A DNA stretch of 64,000 bases from Aquimarina megaterium XH134 (GTDB lineage Bacteria; Bacteroidota; Bacteroidia; Flavobacteriales; Flavobacteriaceae), in assembly GCF_000520975.1 (NCBI RefSeq), contig NZ_JACB01000001.1:434001-498000 (forward strand), in the 5' to 3' direction. This document shows, one piece after another, positions 17,082-26,889 of this stretch (positions are counted from its first letter, which is position 1; every line of letters starts with the position of its first letter). A program made the position numbers and the translations under genes. Under the pieces are notes generated by a model, which saw nothing but the letters and a program-made list of their open reading frames with translations, was not told where the DNA came from and ran no database searches.

Positions 17082-17153
17082 CCTATCATAAAAAATCAAT
17101 CCTCAATTATGAAATAATCACATTTCATATTTTTTTGTAATCCTGTTAGTTTA

Positions 17154-17882
17154 CTATTTAGAACTATTGATTTCCTTAACAATATCTTTGGTAGTAAAAA
17201 CATGACTAGCGATCATCTGAAAGTTTACCACTGCTGCCTCATAGGCATTTAAACCTGGTAAAATAGCTCCTGCCGTAGCGTCTTTTACTACAGCTACATC
17301 AAAACCTGATTCTACAAGATCTCTCATATGTGATTCTGTACACAGGTTCGCAGACATACCTGCCAATATTACTTTACTATATCCATGTTTGCGTAATTGT
17401 AAAGCTAAATCATTAGATTCTGGCCCATATACTTTGTGAGGACTTGTTACAATTACATTATCCTTTTTAATATATTTTTTATACTTATCCAACCAATCTG
17501 CTCCAGAGCCTTCAAAACCTTCTGTAGATAATGCATCTTTTCTATCAAACATATTAATTTTATGCATTAATGCTTCTAGTGCTCCTTCTATTTCCCAGGT
17601 ATGATCATGAGGATAATAATAATGTGGAGAAACAAAAACGGTAATGTTTTTTTGTTGCGCTACTTTAAATAATGCTTCGATATTATCAACAGTATTATTA
17701 GCTGTAACACTTTCTCCTACTACTCCCCAGGTTACACCGTTAGGACTTAAAAAATCGTTTTGAGGATCTGTAATTACGATGGCTGTATTTTGATCTACAG
17801 TAAATCCCGGATCAGGCAACTGTGCATATACACTTGTTAAACCTGATATGATTAATGTTAATGTTATTACTAAATTTTTCAT
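17154..17882 (-). CDS. exported isochorismatase-family cysteine hydrolase
   Basis: A 242-residue protein with a signal peptide (cut after about VYAQ, residue 21). The isochorismatase/nicotinamidase fold is clear: catalytic Asp39 in VITDPQNDF, metal-site or substrate residues around VFVSPHYYYPHDH, and the nucleophile Cys in GMSANLCTESH (about residue 180), followed by GFDVAVVKDATAG. The family hydrolyses amides or vinyl ethers (nicotinamide, isochorismate, carbamoyl compounds). Most members are cytoplasmic; this one is exported. It has its own terminator. The AraC gene at 17984 is upstream on the same strand, 101 bases away, and may control it. Confidence 0.85.
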   Translation of the reverse strand: MKNLVITLTLIISGLTSVYAQLPDPGFTVDQNTAIVITDPQNDFLSPNGVTWGVVGESVTANNTVDNIEALFKVAQQKNITVFVSPHYYYPHDHTWEIEGALEALMHKINMFDRKDALSTEGFEGSGADWLDKYKKYIKKDNVIVTSPHKVYGPESNDLALQLRKHGYSKVILAGMSANLCTESHMRDLVESGFDVAVVKDATAGAILPGLNAYEAAVVNFQMIASHVFTTKDIVKEINSSK

Positions 17883-17983
17883 TGTCTTATTCTTTAGATT
17901 AATACTTAATTTGACAATGCAAAGATGGTGTAGAGAAGCAAGTCTTTGTTAGGTAACTATTCCCGAAGTGTTGGCAATTTTTC

Positions 17984-18808
17984 CTAGCTTACTTTTTCTT
18001 TGAATTCTGAAGGAGAAATCCCTTCCTGATTTTTAAAAAATCTACTAAATGCCTGGATATCCTCATACCCAATTTCATAAGCGATTTCTTTTATTTGCAT
18101 ACTTGTATAGTGTAAAAGTCTTCTTGCTTCCAACATTTTACGATCTTGTATATATTGCAAAGGTGTTTTAGAGCCCATCTTTGAAAAAATATTAGACAAT
18201 GTCTTTGGAGACTTATATAATAACTCGGCATACTCAGATACATGATGCTTTGTCTTGAAGTGTTGTTCTACCAAAAAATTAAACTCTCTTACAATATCAG
18301 AATCAGCTTTTTCATTGGGATAATTCTCTTTTGACTTATATATTCTGGCACAAAGAATCAAATATCTTTTAAGCATCATTTGCAACATTTCTATTTGCAA
18401 ACTATCATTAGATTGCATCTCTATGGTAAACATTTTCCATAACGTCTCGAATTTGACTAATTCTTCTTCTGGAATTTGAATGATTGGTAATTGTGATGCC
18501 CCAAAGAATAAAATACCTTTACAACCTACCTCGGTATCATGATCAAGAATACAATAGAAAGGTCTATTAAATCTTAAAAATCTAATGCAGTCAATTTTTT
18601 CGATTACCACATTGTGAAACTCTGTTAAGAAAACAATTTCATTCTTAGAAAATGCCTGCTTTTTTCCATCAATTATGAGTTCATTGTAATCAGATTCAAA
18701 CCATAAAATAGTTAGACTACTTTCTATAGTTTCATTTATTATTTTACTATTTTGATTATTAATGGTCTCTAATTGAAGATACTCCTTTATGTTTCCTAAA
18801 AATATCAT
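17984..18808 (-). CDS. AraC-family transcriptional regulator
   Basis: A 274-residue cytoplasmic regulator. The N-terminal part (about 1-110) is a cupin-like sensor, and the HTH pair is at about 175-272 (EYAELLYKSPKTLSNIFSKMG and IKEIAYEIGYEDIQAFSRFFKNQEGISPSEF). It follows the DUF983 gene by 10 bases, so the two form a unit, and precedes the isochorismatase-type gene. Effector unknown. Confidence 0.88.
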   Translation of the reverse strand: MIFLGNIKEYLQLETINNQNSKIINETIESSLTILWFESDYNELIIDGKKQAFSKNEIVFLTEFHNVVIEKIDCIRFLRFNRPFYCILDHDTEVGCKGILFFGASQLPIIQIPEEELVKFETLWKMFTIEMQSNDSLQIEMLQMMLKRYLILCARIYKSKENYPNEKADSDIVREFNFLVEQHFKTKHHVSEYAELLYKSPKTLSNIFSKMGSKTPLQYIQDRKMLEARRLLHYTSMQIKEIAYEIGYEDIQAFSRFFKNQEGISPSEFKEKVS

Positions 18809-18818
18809 ACAAAGTAAG

Positions 18819-19232
18819 TTACGGTAATTCTGTTTCTTTTGTACCTTCTCGAATAAACGAATTAGTTAATTCTGGTTTATTTTGTGCTTTTCTGGTAAAC
18901 AAATATATCCAAAATATCCTGGCATACTTATAATTTGTAGTGCTCAACAATACAGCACTCACAGATAAAATAATAAAGAAATGAACTGGTCTTGTTATAA
19001 AAAAACTACTTAACAAATAAATTATAATCCCTTCGGCAACGGTTAGACCATAACTCACATACATTGCTCCATAAAAGTAACCCGGTTCAATCAAAAATTT
19101 ATGATTACAATGCGGACATTTCTCATTCATTTTAGGCAATTGTAATGTAAATACTCCTCCTTTTTTAATAAAAACATCTCCTTCTTCACATTTTGAACAT
19201 TTTCCCTTTAGGATATTTATCACGGTTTTCAT
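18819..19232 (-). CDS. DUF983 family zinc-ribbon membrane protein
   Basis: A 137-residue protein matching DUF983: an N-terminal zinc ribbon with CSKCEEGDVF (about 12-21) and CPHCNHKF (about 39-46), the signature EPGYFYGAMYVSYGL, then two hydrophobic helices (about 60-78 and 83-100) and a Lys/Glu-rich tail. Function of the family is not established. It is the first gene of a unit with the AraC regulator. Confidence 0.85.
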   Translation of the reverse strand: MKTVINILKGKCSKCEEGDVFIKKGGVFTLQLPKMNEKCPHCNHKFLIEPGYFYGAMYVSYGLTVAEGIIIYLLSSFFITRPVHFFIILSVSAVLLSTTNYKYARIFWIYLFTRKAQNKPELTNSFIREGTKETELP

Positions 19233-19331
19233 AAAAACTATTATTTTTACTGCAAAATATGGACATTTTGGTGTTTTTATATTTCACTATTTACACTTTT
19301 ATTTGTATAATTAAGACATTTATTACATCTT

Positions 19332-20213
19332 ATGAATCTTCCTATTTTAGATATTACGCAATTTCACGATACCGGAAGTGTTGAAAATTTTTATGCAAAT
19401 GACTTTGCTACTCATCTATCAAATAATAGAGATATCATATCTCATCCCCACAAGCATAATTTTTATCTTTCTGTTTTATTTATTGAAGGAACAGGAGTTC
19501 ACGAAGTTGATTTTGAATCGTATCAAATTAAACCCGGTAGTGTTTTTCTTTTAAGGCCCGGTCAGACACATTTTTGGAAATTTACTACAAAAGGCAAAGG
19601 GTATATTATTTTTCATTCTAAGGAATTTTACGAAACCAGAGGGCAGAATAAAAATCTTTCTATTTTTCCGTTTTTTTTCTCTAATCAAAACTCTCCCTGT
19701 ATCTATCTGGATAAAAAAACACAGACATTGATTGAGCCTCTTTTTATTTCTATTTTAAATGAATCTCGATCTAATGCACTATTAAAAAAACAGAAACTAG
19801 TTAATCTTATTGATCTCATTTATATAGAATTATCACGTCTTGTTCTAAAGGACAATTTTGAGGATCTGGTAAATTCTAAAAATATTACGATGAAACTACA
19901 TCAGTTTGAACAATTGATAGAAGAAAAATATAAGAGGCAAAAATCTGCTATTGCCTATGCAGAATCTATGAATATAAGTGTAAAACATCTAAATCGAATA
20001 TGCAAAGAGACCATCGGTAAAACGACAACAGATCTTATTTTGGAAAGAGTTATTTTAGAAGCTAAAAGACAAATTCTATACTCAGAAAGTAATCTAACAG
20101 AGATTGCCTGGGATTTAGGATATGATGATTATTCTCATTTTTCAAAATTATTTAAACAAAGAAGTGGTATATCTCCTTCTCAATTTCAAAAAATGTATCT
20201 AAAAAAAGCTTAA
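19332..20213 (+). CDS. AraC-family regulator with N-terminal cupin
   Basis: A 293-residue regulator. A cupin fold at about 30-115 shows SHPHKHNFYLSVLFIEG and GSVFLLRPGQTHFWKF, with His residues that may bind ligand. The HTH pair is at about 190-290 (YAESMNISVKHLNRICKETIG and LTEIAWDLGYDDYSHFSKLFKQRSGISP). It is divergent from the DUF983 gene, 99 bases away, and upstream of the PAP2 gene. Target genes unknown. Confidence 0.88.
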   Translation: MNLPILDITQFHDTGSVENFYANDFATHLSNNRDIISHPHKHNFYLSVLFIEGTGVHEVDFESYQIKPGSVFLLRPGQTHFWKFTTKGKGYIIFHSKEFYETRGQNKNLSIFPFFFSNQNSPCIYLDKKTQTLIEPLFISILNESRSNALLKKQKLVNLIDLIYIELSRLVLKDNFEDLVNSKNITMKLHQFEQLIEEKYKRQKSAIAYAESMNISVKHLNRICKETIGKTTTDLILERVILEAKRQILYSESNLTEIAWDLGYDDYSHFSKLFKQRSGISPSQFQKMYLKKA

Positions 20214-20314
20214 GTTTTTATTCTTGCATCACATTTCGATTTTTTGCTCAAATATTTCCGGTCGTATGATTTATTTATGAATAAGTTACTATTTTTGCAT
20301 TGCAAATCCCTACT

Positions 20315-21196
20315 ATGAAGTACACTAAATCACTGCTAATCTGCATTTTATTAGCCTCTACATTCTCTATTTACGCTCAGGATTCTCATGACATGCAAGA
20401 TTCTCAAAATGTTGGTGATACACTAGACACTAAGTCCAAAATGACCACCTGGCAAATGATAAAACATGATGGTGTGTCTGTATATGGTGGTGTAAAACAT
20501 GTTTATACAAGTCCATTAAGGTGGAAAGGAAAAGACTGGTTAACTTTTGGTGGAGTTATTGCCGGGAATGCCATTCTTTTGGCAGTAGATGAGCCTGCCA
20601 ATGATGTTTTCAGAAAACAAGGCGATGGGGTTCCCGACCTTATAAAAGAAGCCGGTTTTAGATTTGGAAAACCATTGTTAAACTATGGTTTAACGACTAG
20701 CGTTTATACTTTAGGACTTATTACAAAAAATGAAAAAATCAGACGAACTGGTGTTCTTCTTATTGCATCTGCAACTGCGGGAGGGCTTCTTCAAACATTA
20801 GGTAAAACTGCTGTGGGTCGTGCACGACCATTAGAAGGTGAAGGGAACTTAAGTTTCCGTTTTTGGTCTAATGAAGCTGGATATCATTCTTTTCCCTCTG
20901 GGCATGCAATTTTGGCGTTTACTACAGCACATGCATTTGCTAAACAATTTGATAACTTATTTGTAAAAGGTGGAATTTATGCTCTAGGCTTGGTCACTCC
21001 AGTTTCGCGATTGTGGGATGGTGCACATTGGTTGACCGACGTAACACTTGGAATAGTAATGAGTGTATTTATTGTTGACAGTGTTGATAATTATCTAAAG
21101 AAGGATAAACGTTATGCTTTTGGCTCTAAAAAACATAAAATTCGATGGAATTTACGAGTAGGTGTAGGGCAAATAGGCGTTGTTGGTAGGTTTTAA
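20315..21196 (+). CDS. PAP2-family phosphatase, exported
   Basis: A 293-residue protein with a signal peptide (ATG at 20315; cut after about SIYAQ). The three PAP2 motifs are present: KTAVGRARP (the usual KxxxxxxRP), SFPSGHAILAF (PSGH) and SRLWDGAHWLTDV (SRxxxxxHxxxD). The family removes phosphate from lipids such as undecaprenyl pyrophosphate or phosphatidic acid in the periplasm. A TTG 15 bases upstream could extend the frame, but the -7-like TATTTTTG (20290-20297) just upstream would put transcription start near or after it, so I use the ATG. Convergent with glpD, 6 bases apart. Confidence 0.88.
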   Translation: MKYTKSLLICILLASTFSIYAQDSHDMQDSQNVGDTLDTKSKMTTWQMIKHDGVSVYGGVKHVYTSPLRWKGKDWLTFGGVIAGNAILLAVDEPANDVFRKQGDGVPDLIKEAGFRFGKPLLNYGLTTSVYTLGLITKNEKIRRTGVLLIASATAGGLLQTLGKTAVGRARPLEGEGNLSFRFWSNEAGYHSFPSGHAILAFTTAHAFAKQFDNLFVKGGIYALGLVTPVSRLWDGAHWLTDVTLGIVMSVFIVDSVDNYLKKDKRYAFGSKKHKIRWNLRVGVGQIGVVGRF

Positions 21197-21202
21197 CCTA
21201 TT

Positions 21203-22906
21203 TTACATAAATTCTTTTTCATAATAAGTAGTAGCATCCTGTAATAACAAATCAAGATATCTATTTTCGGTTTCGATACGAATTTCATCCCAGTTTAAAT
21301 ATTCAACAATATCTTCTTGAATCAATAATCGATATTTATGAACACTATTAATATTGAAATAGAGTCTCCCCGTTCTTCTTACAAAGAAATCTGCTAAGCC
21401 ATTGGTCATTTCATAGTGAATACAATACCACAGTTCTGCCCGTATCAATCGTTCTATCATTTCATCATTTGAAAAACGCTTCATATTATCTATAATAATA
21501 TCTGCTTGTTTACCATAAGTCGAAGTAAGGTACCAACCATAATAAAAATCCTCTAGTTTTAAAGCTTTGAGTTGTTGAATAATCTTATACTGGTATGCAT
21601 GTACTTCTTCGGTATCTTTAAGAGGTGTACTGGTAAGTGGTATTTTCTGTGTATGTGATTCAGAAAACTTACTACTCGTTTTATTACTCATTGTTTTAAG
21701 TACGGTATCGATTACACGTTGTGCCATTTTACGATATCCTGTAAGTTTTCCTCCTGCTATAGAAATTAATCCTGTTTTTGACACAAAGATTTCGTCTTTT
21801 CTAGACAATTCTGAAGGGTCTTTACCATCTTCATGAATTAAGGGACGTAATCCCGCCCAATTCGACTCAATATCATTTCTGGTAAGTTTTAAATCGGGAA
21901 ACATGTGATTTACTGCTTTCAGTAAATAGTCTGCATCTTGTTTTGTAGCGACTACCCGATTAAGGTTTGCATTATAATTAGTATCTGTGGTTCCTACATA
22001 TGTTGCTCTTCCTCTGGGAATAGCAAAAATCATTCTACCATCTGGCACATCAAAGTAAATAGATTGTGTAAGAGGAAACCGGACTCTCGAGAAAACAAGA
22101 TGCACACCTTTGGTCAAATGCAAATGTTTACTACTCATCGAGTGATCTTTTTCTCTTAGCAAATCTACCCATGGCCCTGCTGCAGAAATATAGCTTCTAG
22201 ATCGAATTGAAAAGCTTTTCTTTGTATTATGATCTATACATTTTAGACTTTTGATCTTACCTTCTTCATTATAATTAAAAGAAGTCATTTCACAATAATT
22301 GATACTATTAGCACCAAAAAAAGCTGCTTTTTTTAGCAATTCTATAGTAAGTCGTGCATCATCTGTCCTGTATTCTGCATAGTATCCTCCTCCTGTAAGT
22401 CCTTCTTCGCTAAGCAAAGGTTCTTTATTTAATGTTTCTTGCGCGGTAAGCATTTTTCGCTTGTCATCACCTTCTACATTAGCCAAAAAATCATAAATTT
22501 TTAATCCTACAGATGCCATTAACTTACCGTATGTTCCTCCTTCGATAATAGGAAGTAACATCTTTTCTGGCATTACCAAATGTGGTGCTAACTTATGTAC
22601 TATTGCCCGTTCACTTCCCGATTCTTTAACCAGGCCGATTTCCATTTGTTTTAGATATCTAAGTCCGCCATGAATAAGTTTAGTAGATTTATTACTGGTA
22701 CCCGAGGCAAAATCATTCTTCTCTACCAGGCAAACTTTTAAACCTCTAGAAGCAGCATCTAATGCAGTTCCTGCTCCTGTAACTCCTCCTCCGATCACAA
22801 CAAGATCATACGTTTCATTTTTTGCATTTTGCAACTGCATATCACGGTCTAAAACCGAAAATCTAATCGAATTTTCTTCTTTTGCGATACCCTTATCTTT
22901 ATTCAC
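21203..22906 (-). CDS. glpD: glycerol-3-phosphate dehydrogenase/oxidase, FAD-dependent
   Basis: A 567-residue flavoenzyme oxidising glycerol 3-phosphate to dihydroxyacetone phosphate and passing electrons to the quinone pool. Seen: the dinucleotide motif VVIGGGVTGAGTALDAASRG (about 37-56), FASGTSNKSTKLIHGGLRYL (FAD and substrate region), GPWVDLLR, the VGTTDTNYN segment, and SIAGGKLTGYRKMAQRV near the end of the catalytic domain, then the C-terminal helical domain. The LacI-family gene is 34 bases upstream on the same strand and probably co-transcribed and regulatory. Confidence 0.92.
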   Translation of the reverse strand: MNKDKGIAKEENSIRFSVLDRDMQLQNAKNETYDLVVIGGGVTGAGTALDAASRGLKVCLVEKNDFASGTSNKSTKLIHGGLRYLKQMEIGLVKESGSERAIVHKLAPHLVMPEKMLLPIIEGGTYGKLMASVGLKIYDFLANVEGDDKRKMLTAQETLNKEPLLSEEGLTGGGYYAEYRTDDARLTIELLKKAAFFGANSINYCEMTSFNYNEEGKIKSLKCIDHNTKKSFSIRSRSYISAAGPWVDLLREKDHSMSSKHLHLTKGVHLVFSRVRFPLTQSIYFDVPDGRMIFAIPRGRATYVGTTDTNYNANLNRVVATKQDADYLLKAVNHMFPDLKLTRNDIESNWAGLRPLIHEDGKDPSELSRKDEIFVSKTGLISIAGGKLTGYRKMAQRVIDTVLKTMSNKTSSKFSESHTQKIPLTSTPLKDTEEVHAYQYKIIQQLKALKLEDFYYGWYLTSTYGKQADIIIDNMKRFSNDEMIERLIRAELWYCIHYEMTNGLADFFVRRTGRLYFNINSVHKYRLLIQEDIVEYLNWDEIRIETENRYLDLLLQDATTYYEKEFM

Positions 22907-22940
22907 TATACTTGTTTAGATGTTTACCTCTGCTTATATT

Positions 22941-23951
22941 TTAATGGGTAGAATCTCTTAAAATTAAAGATGTTTTAACGATTTCGGTATTGGTTTTGTG
23001 ATTTTCAACAAAATCATCTAATTGGTTTACTAAAATCTGGGCAGCTTTTACTCCTAAGTCCTCTGCATGTTGAGAAACAGTTGTAAGTTTTGGATACGAA
23101 TATTTAGACAACAAACCATCGGTAAACCCAATAACCGAAATATTTTCAGGGATTTTGTACCCTAACTTATGTGACATATTTATAGTGATAGCAGCAGCCG
23201 TCTCATCTAATCCAAGAACCGCATCAATATCATTATTTTTAAGAAATTTTTCTATTTCTTGCTCATTATTATTAGAGTCTTTTACCACCAATTCTATTAA
23301 GGATACCTGATCATTAACACCTATAGCTTCTCTTGCTCCTTCTAAACGCAAATTGGCGACACTTAGACCACCAATTGTTGTAATTACCGCTATCTTTTTA
23401 CAACCTGTATCAATGAGATATTTTACAGCTGTTTTTGAAGCTTGTTTATCGTCAACAATCACTTTATCACAATCGATCTCTTCTGTAACTCTATCAAACA
23501 TTACAATCGGTACATTATCTCTTTTTAACTCTTTGAAATGTTCGAATTTATTGAGAACCTGAGTTTCCTGACTTAGTGATACAATAAATCCATCAACACT
23601 ACTATAGTTTAACATCTCTACATATTCTACTTCTTTTTTATACGATTCGTTTGTAATGCAGGTCACTATTTTATATCCATTTTCTGAAGCTTCCTGTTCA
23701 ATTCCGTAAAGTACTTTTGCAAAAAAATGATTAAGAATTTCGGGTAGTATTATTCCTATAGTTTTGGTTTTATTACTTTTTAAACTTACCGCCAGAGCAT
23801 TTGGTTTATAATTATAAAAATCTGCAAGTTCATGCACTCTGGTAATAGTCTTTTGACTAATCTCTGAGTCGTTTTTTAACGATTTTGAAACTGTAGAAAT
23901 AGAAAGATTTAATTCTCTGGCAAGTTGTTTTAGGGTTACTTTTTTCCTCAT
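22941..23951 (-). CDS. LacI-family transcriptional regulator
   Basis: A 336-residue repressor: LacI HTH at about 3-28 (VTLKQLARELNLSISTVSKSL), hinge helix, then a periplasmic-binding-protein-like effector domain with KTIGIILPEILNHFFAKVLYG and DAVLGLDETAAAITINMSHKLG and the final TTVSQHAEDLGVKAAQILVNQL. It is 34 bases upstream of glpD on the same strand, so autoregulation and control of glycerol 3-phosphate use is plausible by position, though LacI-type control of glpD is not the enterobacterial scheme (GlpR is DeoR-type). Confidence 0.9.
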   Translation of the reverse strand: MRKKVTLKQLARELNLSISTVSKSLKNDSEISQKTITRVHELADFYNYKPNALAVSLKSNKTKTIGIILPEILNHFFAKVLYGIEQEASENGYKIVTCITNESYKKEVEYVEMLNYSSVDGFIVSLSQETQVLNKFEHFKELKRDNVPIVMFDRVTEEIDCDKVIVDDKQASKTAVKYLIDTGCKKIAVITTIGGLSVANLRLEGAREAIGVNDQVSLIELVVKDSNNNEQEIEKFLKNNDIDAVLGLDETAAAITINMSHKLGYKIPENISVIGFTDGLLSKYSYPKLTTVSQHAEDLGVKAAQILVNQLDDFVENHKTNTEIVKTSLILRDSTH

Positions 23952-24232
23952 AGCTTCAATTTTGACTTCATAGTATTAGAAGAAGAACTGTCGAACTTCA
24001 ACGCCTAAATTAAGCTTTTTTCTTAACGTAATATTAATATAGTGATGAGTTTGTAGTGTAATTCCTATATTTTTGCCAAAAAAATAGTTCATTTATTAAT
24101 TAGGGTTTTTTATCTTACATATCTTTAAGAATTCGCATACTTTTTAAAGAAATAAACAATTTCTAATGTAAGTATAACATACCATCAACGACATAATATT
24201 GCATGTCTGTAACTCAAAAAAAATAATTCCAT

Positions 24233-24568
24233 ATGTCAAAAACATATTATGACCCTGCCGACTTAAGAAAATTTGGAAAAATCACTGAGTGGAGTGAAGA
24301 ATTAGGTACTAAATTCTTTGATTACTACGGTAAGGTCTTTGAAGAAGGAGCGCTAAGTGCTCGAGAAAAATCATTAATTGCACTTGCTGTTTCTCATGTT
24401 GTAAAATGCCCTTATTGCATTGATGCTTATACCAAGGACGGACTACAACGAGGGATTACAAAAGAAGAAATGATGGAAGCAGTACATGCAGGTGCTGCTA
24501 TAGAAAGTGGCGCTACTTTGGTTCATGGAGTACAGATGATGAATAAATATGATAAGCTTTCTATGTAG
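24233..24568 (+). CDS. arsenosugar-associated CMD-family (peroxidase-like) protein
   Basis: A 111-residue carboxymuconolactone decarboxylase-fold protein of the kind regularly encoded beside ArsS. The AhpD-type redox pair is visible as CPYCIDAYTK (Cys59, Cys62), preceded by SLIALAVSHVVK with the conserved His. It ends with the Ala/Gly-rich AVHAGAAIESGATLVHG. In AhpD-like proteins the Cys pair reduces peroxides; here a thiol-redox role toward arsenic intermediates is inferred. It is the first gene of the arsenosugar run, 128 bases before arsS. Confidence 0.85.
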   Translation: MSKTYYDPADLRKFGKITEWSEELGTKFFDYYGKVFEEGALSAREKSLIALAVSHVVKCPYCIDAYTKDGLQRGITKEEMMEAVHAGAAIESGATLVHGVQMMNKYDKLSM

Positions 24569-24695
24569 GTAAATTTGGATGTATAGAAGCAAAGCTTTAT
24601 GAGTCTAAATATTAGCTTGTATTGAGGGAAGTGAAACCAAAAAAGATCGCCCAAATTAGATTAGCCCCAAAAGAAATATAACCCAAGAACAGAAG

Positions 24696-25763
24696 ATGTC
24701 AGAAGTTAAATCAAAACAATCTTTACATAAACGAAATGATCAGTTAGCAAATGCAAACAGACAACTAGAAATCCTAAACAACGGTATTTTTGCTAGTGGT
24801 GAACTCCCTCGGTTTTCTGATAAAATTGCAGAAATTGGTCACTCTACTTTGCGCCCTAATAAGTTAGAAATTTTGCAAATTAATGTAGGGTATATGTGCA
24901 ATCAGGTTTGTGAACATTGCCATGTAGATGCAGGTCCTGATCGTAAAGAAATTATGACTAGGGAAACCATGCAGCAATGCCTGGATGTTATAAAAAAAAC
25001 CGGGGCTCATACTTTGGATTTAACAGGAGGAGCTCCCGAAATGAATCCTAACTTTAGATGGTTTGTAGAAGAAGCAAGTAAAGCAGGAATCAAAGATTTT
25101 ATTGTACGTAGTAATCTTACGATTATTAGAGCAAATAAAAAATATTATGATCTTCCTGATTTTTTCAAAAAACATAATGTACATGTAGTCTCTTCTATGC
25201 CCCACTGGACCAGAGGAAAAACAGATAAGCAACGTGGTAATGGTGTTTTTGACAAATCTATAAAAGCACTTCAGGAGCTTAATGACAGAGGGTATGGTAT
25301 GCCGGGTAGTACCTTAAGGCTAGATTTGGTATACAATCCTTCGGGAGCATTCTTACCAGGAGATCAGGCATCAATGGAGAAAGATTTTAAAAAGGCATTG
25401 TTAGAAGATTTCAATATTCAATTCCATAATCTTTTTGCAATTACCAATTTACCCATTAGCAGGTTTTTGGATTACCTAATTGCTTCAGAAAATTATGAAG
25501 ATTATATGTATGCTTTGGTAGAAGCGTATAATCCGGATGCTGTAGCAAATGTAATGTGTACTAATACAATCTCTGTAAGTTGGGATGGATGGTTATATGA
25601 TTGTGATTTTAATCAGATGTTAGATCTTAAAGTAGCCAGTAAAGTAAAACATATAAGTGAGTATAACGAAGAATTACTTCAGGACAGAAATATTATCATT
25701 TCGCAACATTGTTATGGGTGTACAGCGGGAGCAGGAAGTAGTTGTCAGGGAACAGTAGCCTAA
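24696..25763 (+). CDS. arsS: arsenosugar biosynthesis radical SAM protein ArsS
   Basis: A 355-residue radical SAM enzyme. The CxxxCxxC cluster ligands are Cys68, Cys72 and Cys75 in MCNQVCEHCHVDAGP, followed by LDLTGGAPEMNP (SAM-binding GGE-like motif). The C-terminal DUF3641-type region has MCTNTISVSWDGWLYDCDFNQ and a Cys-rich end (QHCYGCTAGAGSSCQG). In the family ArsS adds a 5'-deoxyadenosyl group to dimethylarsenic, the committed step to arsenosugars. Full length; neighbours ArsM, the phosphorylase and the transferases fit the pathway. Confidence 0.95.
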   Translation: MSEVKSKQSLHKRNDQLANANRQLEILNNGIFASGELPRFSDKIAEIGHSTLRPNKLEILQINVGYMCNQVCEHCHVDAGPDRKEIMTRETMQQCLDVIKKTGAHTLDLTGGAPEMNPNFRWFVEEASKAGIKDFIVRSNLTIIRANKKYYDLPDFFKKHNVHVVSSMPHWTRGKTDKQRGNGVFDKSIKALQELNDRGYGMPGSTLRLDLVYNPSGAFLPGDQASMEKDFKKALLEDFNIQFHNLFAITNLPISRFLDYLIASENYEDYMYALVEAYNPDAVANVMCTNTISVSWDGWLYDCDFNQMLDLKVASKVKHISEYNEELLQDRNIIISQHCYGCTAGAGSSCQGTVA

Positions 25764-25781
25764 TATTTCTTGAAACCCAAA

Positions 25782-26279
25782 ATGAGGATTTTTATACTTT
25801 CAATATCATTATTTTTTTCTATTATAGCTAGTGCTCAGAGTTCATTAGATGAATTACTACGTCTATACAATAACCAAAGTATTCCTTATATATCAGTTTC
25901 AACATTAAAAACTATTCAGGATACAGTACTAGTACTGGATGCAAGAGAGAGAAAAGAATATCAGATCAGTCATTTAAAAGAAGCAATTCATGTTGGATAT
26001 GATAACTTCAAAATAGATTCTATTACAAAACAACATATTCCAAAAGACTCACATATAGTCGTCTATTGCAGTATTGGCATTCGATCAGAAGATATCTCAG
26101 AACAGCTTAAAAAAGCTGGATATACTAATGTTTATAATTTGTATGGGGGTATTTTTGAATGGAAAAATAGAGGCATGCCTATTCTAAACGCTAAAGAAGA
26201 ATTAACAGATGAAGTTCATACCTATTCTGAAGAATGGAGTAAATGGCTATTTAAAGGAAAAAAAATCTATTCAAATTGA
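25782..26279 (+). CDS. exported rhodanese-domain protein
   Basis: A 165-residue protein from ATG 25782, beginning with a signal peptide (MRIFILSISLFFSIIASAQ). A TTG 12 bases upstream is less likely. The rhodanese domain (about 30-140) has DARERKEYQISHLKEAIHVG and the active-site loop VVYCSIGIRSED with the catalytic Cys. Rhodaneses move sulfane sulfur or bind arsenate-like anions. The export signal places it in the periplasm, unlike the cytoplasmic pathway enzymes around it. It is 18 bases after arsS and overlaps the next gene by 4 bases. Confidence 0.85.
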   Translation: MRIFILSISLFFSIIASAQSSLDELLRLYNNQSIPYISVSTLKTIQDTVLVLDARERKEYQISHLKEAIHVGYDNFKIDSITKQHIPKDSHIVVYCSIGIRSEDISEQLKKAGYTNVYNLYGGIFEWKNRGMPILNAKEELTDEVHTYSEEWSKWLFKGKKIYSN

Positions 26280-26881
26280 AAGAAAAAAATCTACTTCTAA
26301 TCTTTACCCGAAATCCAGAATTGGGTAAATGTAAGACTCGGCTGGCAGCCACTATTGGGGATCAGGCAGCTTTGGATATCTATAAATTTCTGCTACAACA
26401 TACGGTTGAAATTACTAAAAATCTAGATGTTCATAAAGAAGTTCATTATTCTGTAAAAATAAGAGATAATGACTCTTGGAATCCTGAGATTTATACCAAA
26501 AAACAACAGGTGGGAGATGATTTGGGGCAGCGAATGGAGTATGCTTTTGCAGCAGGTTTTGCTAATGGATATCAAAATATTATCATTATCGGAAGTGATC
26601 TGTATGATGTAACCCAAAAAGATATTGAAAATGCGTTTCTGGCTTTGGCATCTCATGAGTATGTAATTGGCCCCGCAGAAGATGGAGGATACTATTTATT
26701 TGGAATGAAATCCTTAAATTCACAAGTTTTTAAAAACAAAACCTGGGGAACAGAAACTGTTCTTAAGGATACATTAAAAAATATTCAAAACGAAAACCTA
26801 AAATTATTAGAAGAACGCAATGATATTGATTATTATGAAGATATTAAAGACATTGCAGTTTTTCAAAAATTTCTAAGCTAA
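26276..26881 (+). CDS. TIGR04282-type arsenosugar glycosyltransferase (DUF2064)
   Basis: A 201-residue nucleotide-diphospho-sugar transferase-like protein: LLLIFTRNPELGKCKTRLA at the N-terminus (residues 6-24), QVGDDLGQRMEYAF, IIIGSDLYDVT (metal-binding SD), and GPAEDGGYYLFGMK. It belongs to the family found beside ArsS. The start must be TTG (26276-26278), because the P-loop-like motif begins at residue 6 and no ATG lies upstream in frame; TTG overlaps the rhodanese stop as TTGA. The sugar donor and acceptor are not known. The TIGR04283 partner is at 35365. Confidence 0.9.
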   Translation: MKEKNLLLIFTRNPELGKCKTRLAATIGDQAALDIYKFLLQHTVEITKNLDVHKEVHYSVKIRDNDSWNPEIYTKKQQVGDDLGQRMEYAFAAGFANGYQNIIIIGSDLYDVTQKDIENAFLALASHEYVIGPAEDGGYYLFGMKSLNSQVFKNKTWGTETVLKDTLKNIQNENLKLLEERNDIDYYEDIKDIAVFQKFLS

Positions 26882-26889
26882 CAAACAAT

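Noticed and set aside
20300..20314. TTG start that would lengthen the PAP2 phosphatase by five residues
   Set aside because: A -7-like TATTTTTG lies at 20290-20297, so transcription would begin at or after this TTG; the ATG at 20315 opens a normal signal peptide.
24051..24075. TTG with TATTTTTG before the arsenosugar genes
   Set aside because: The spacing is 14 bases, far from 19, and the start would lie about 150 bases before the gene. I could not identify the real promoter.
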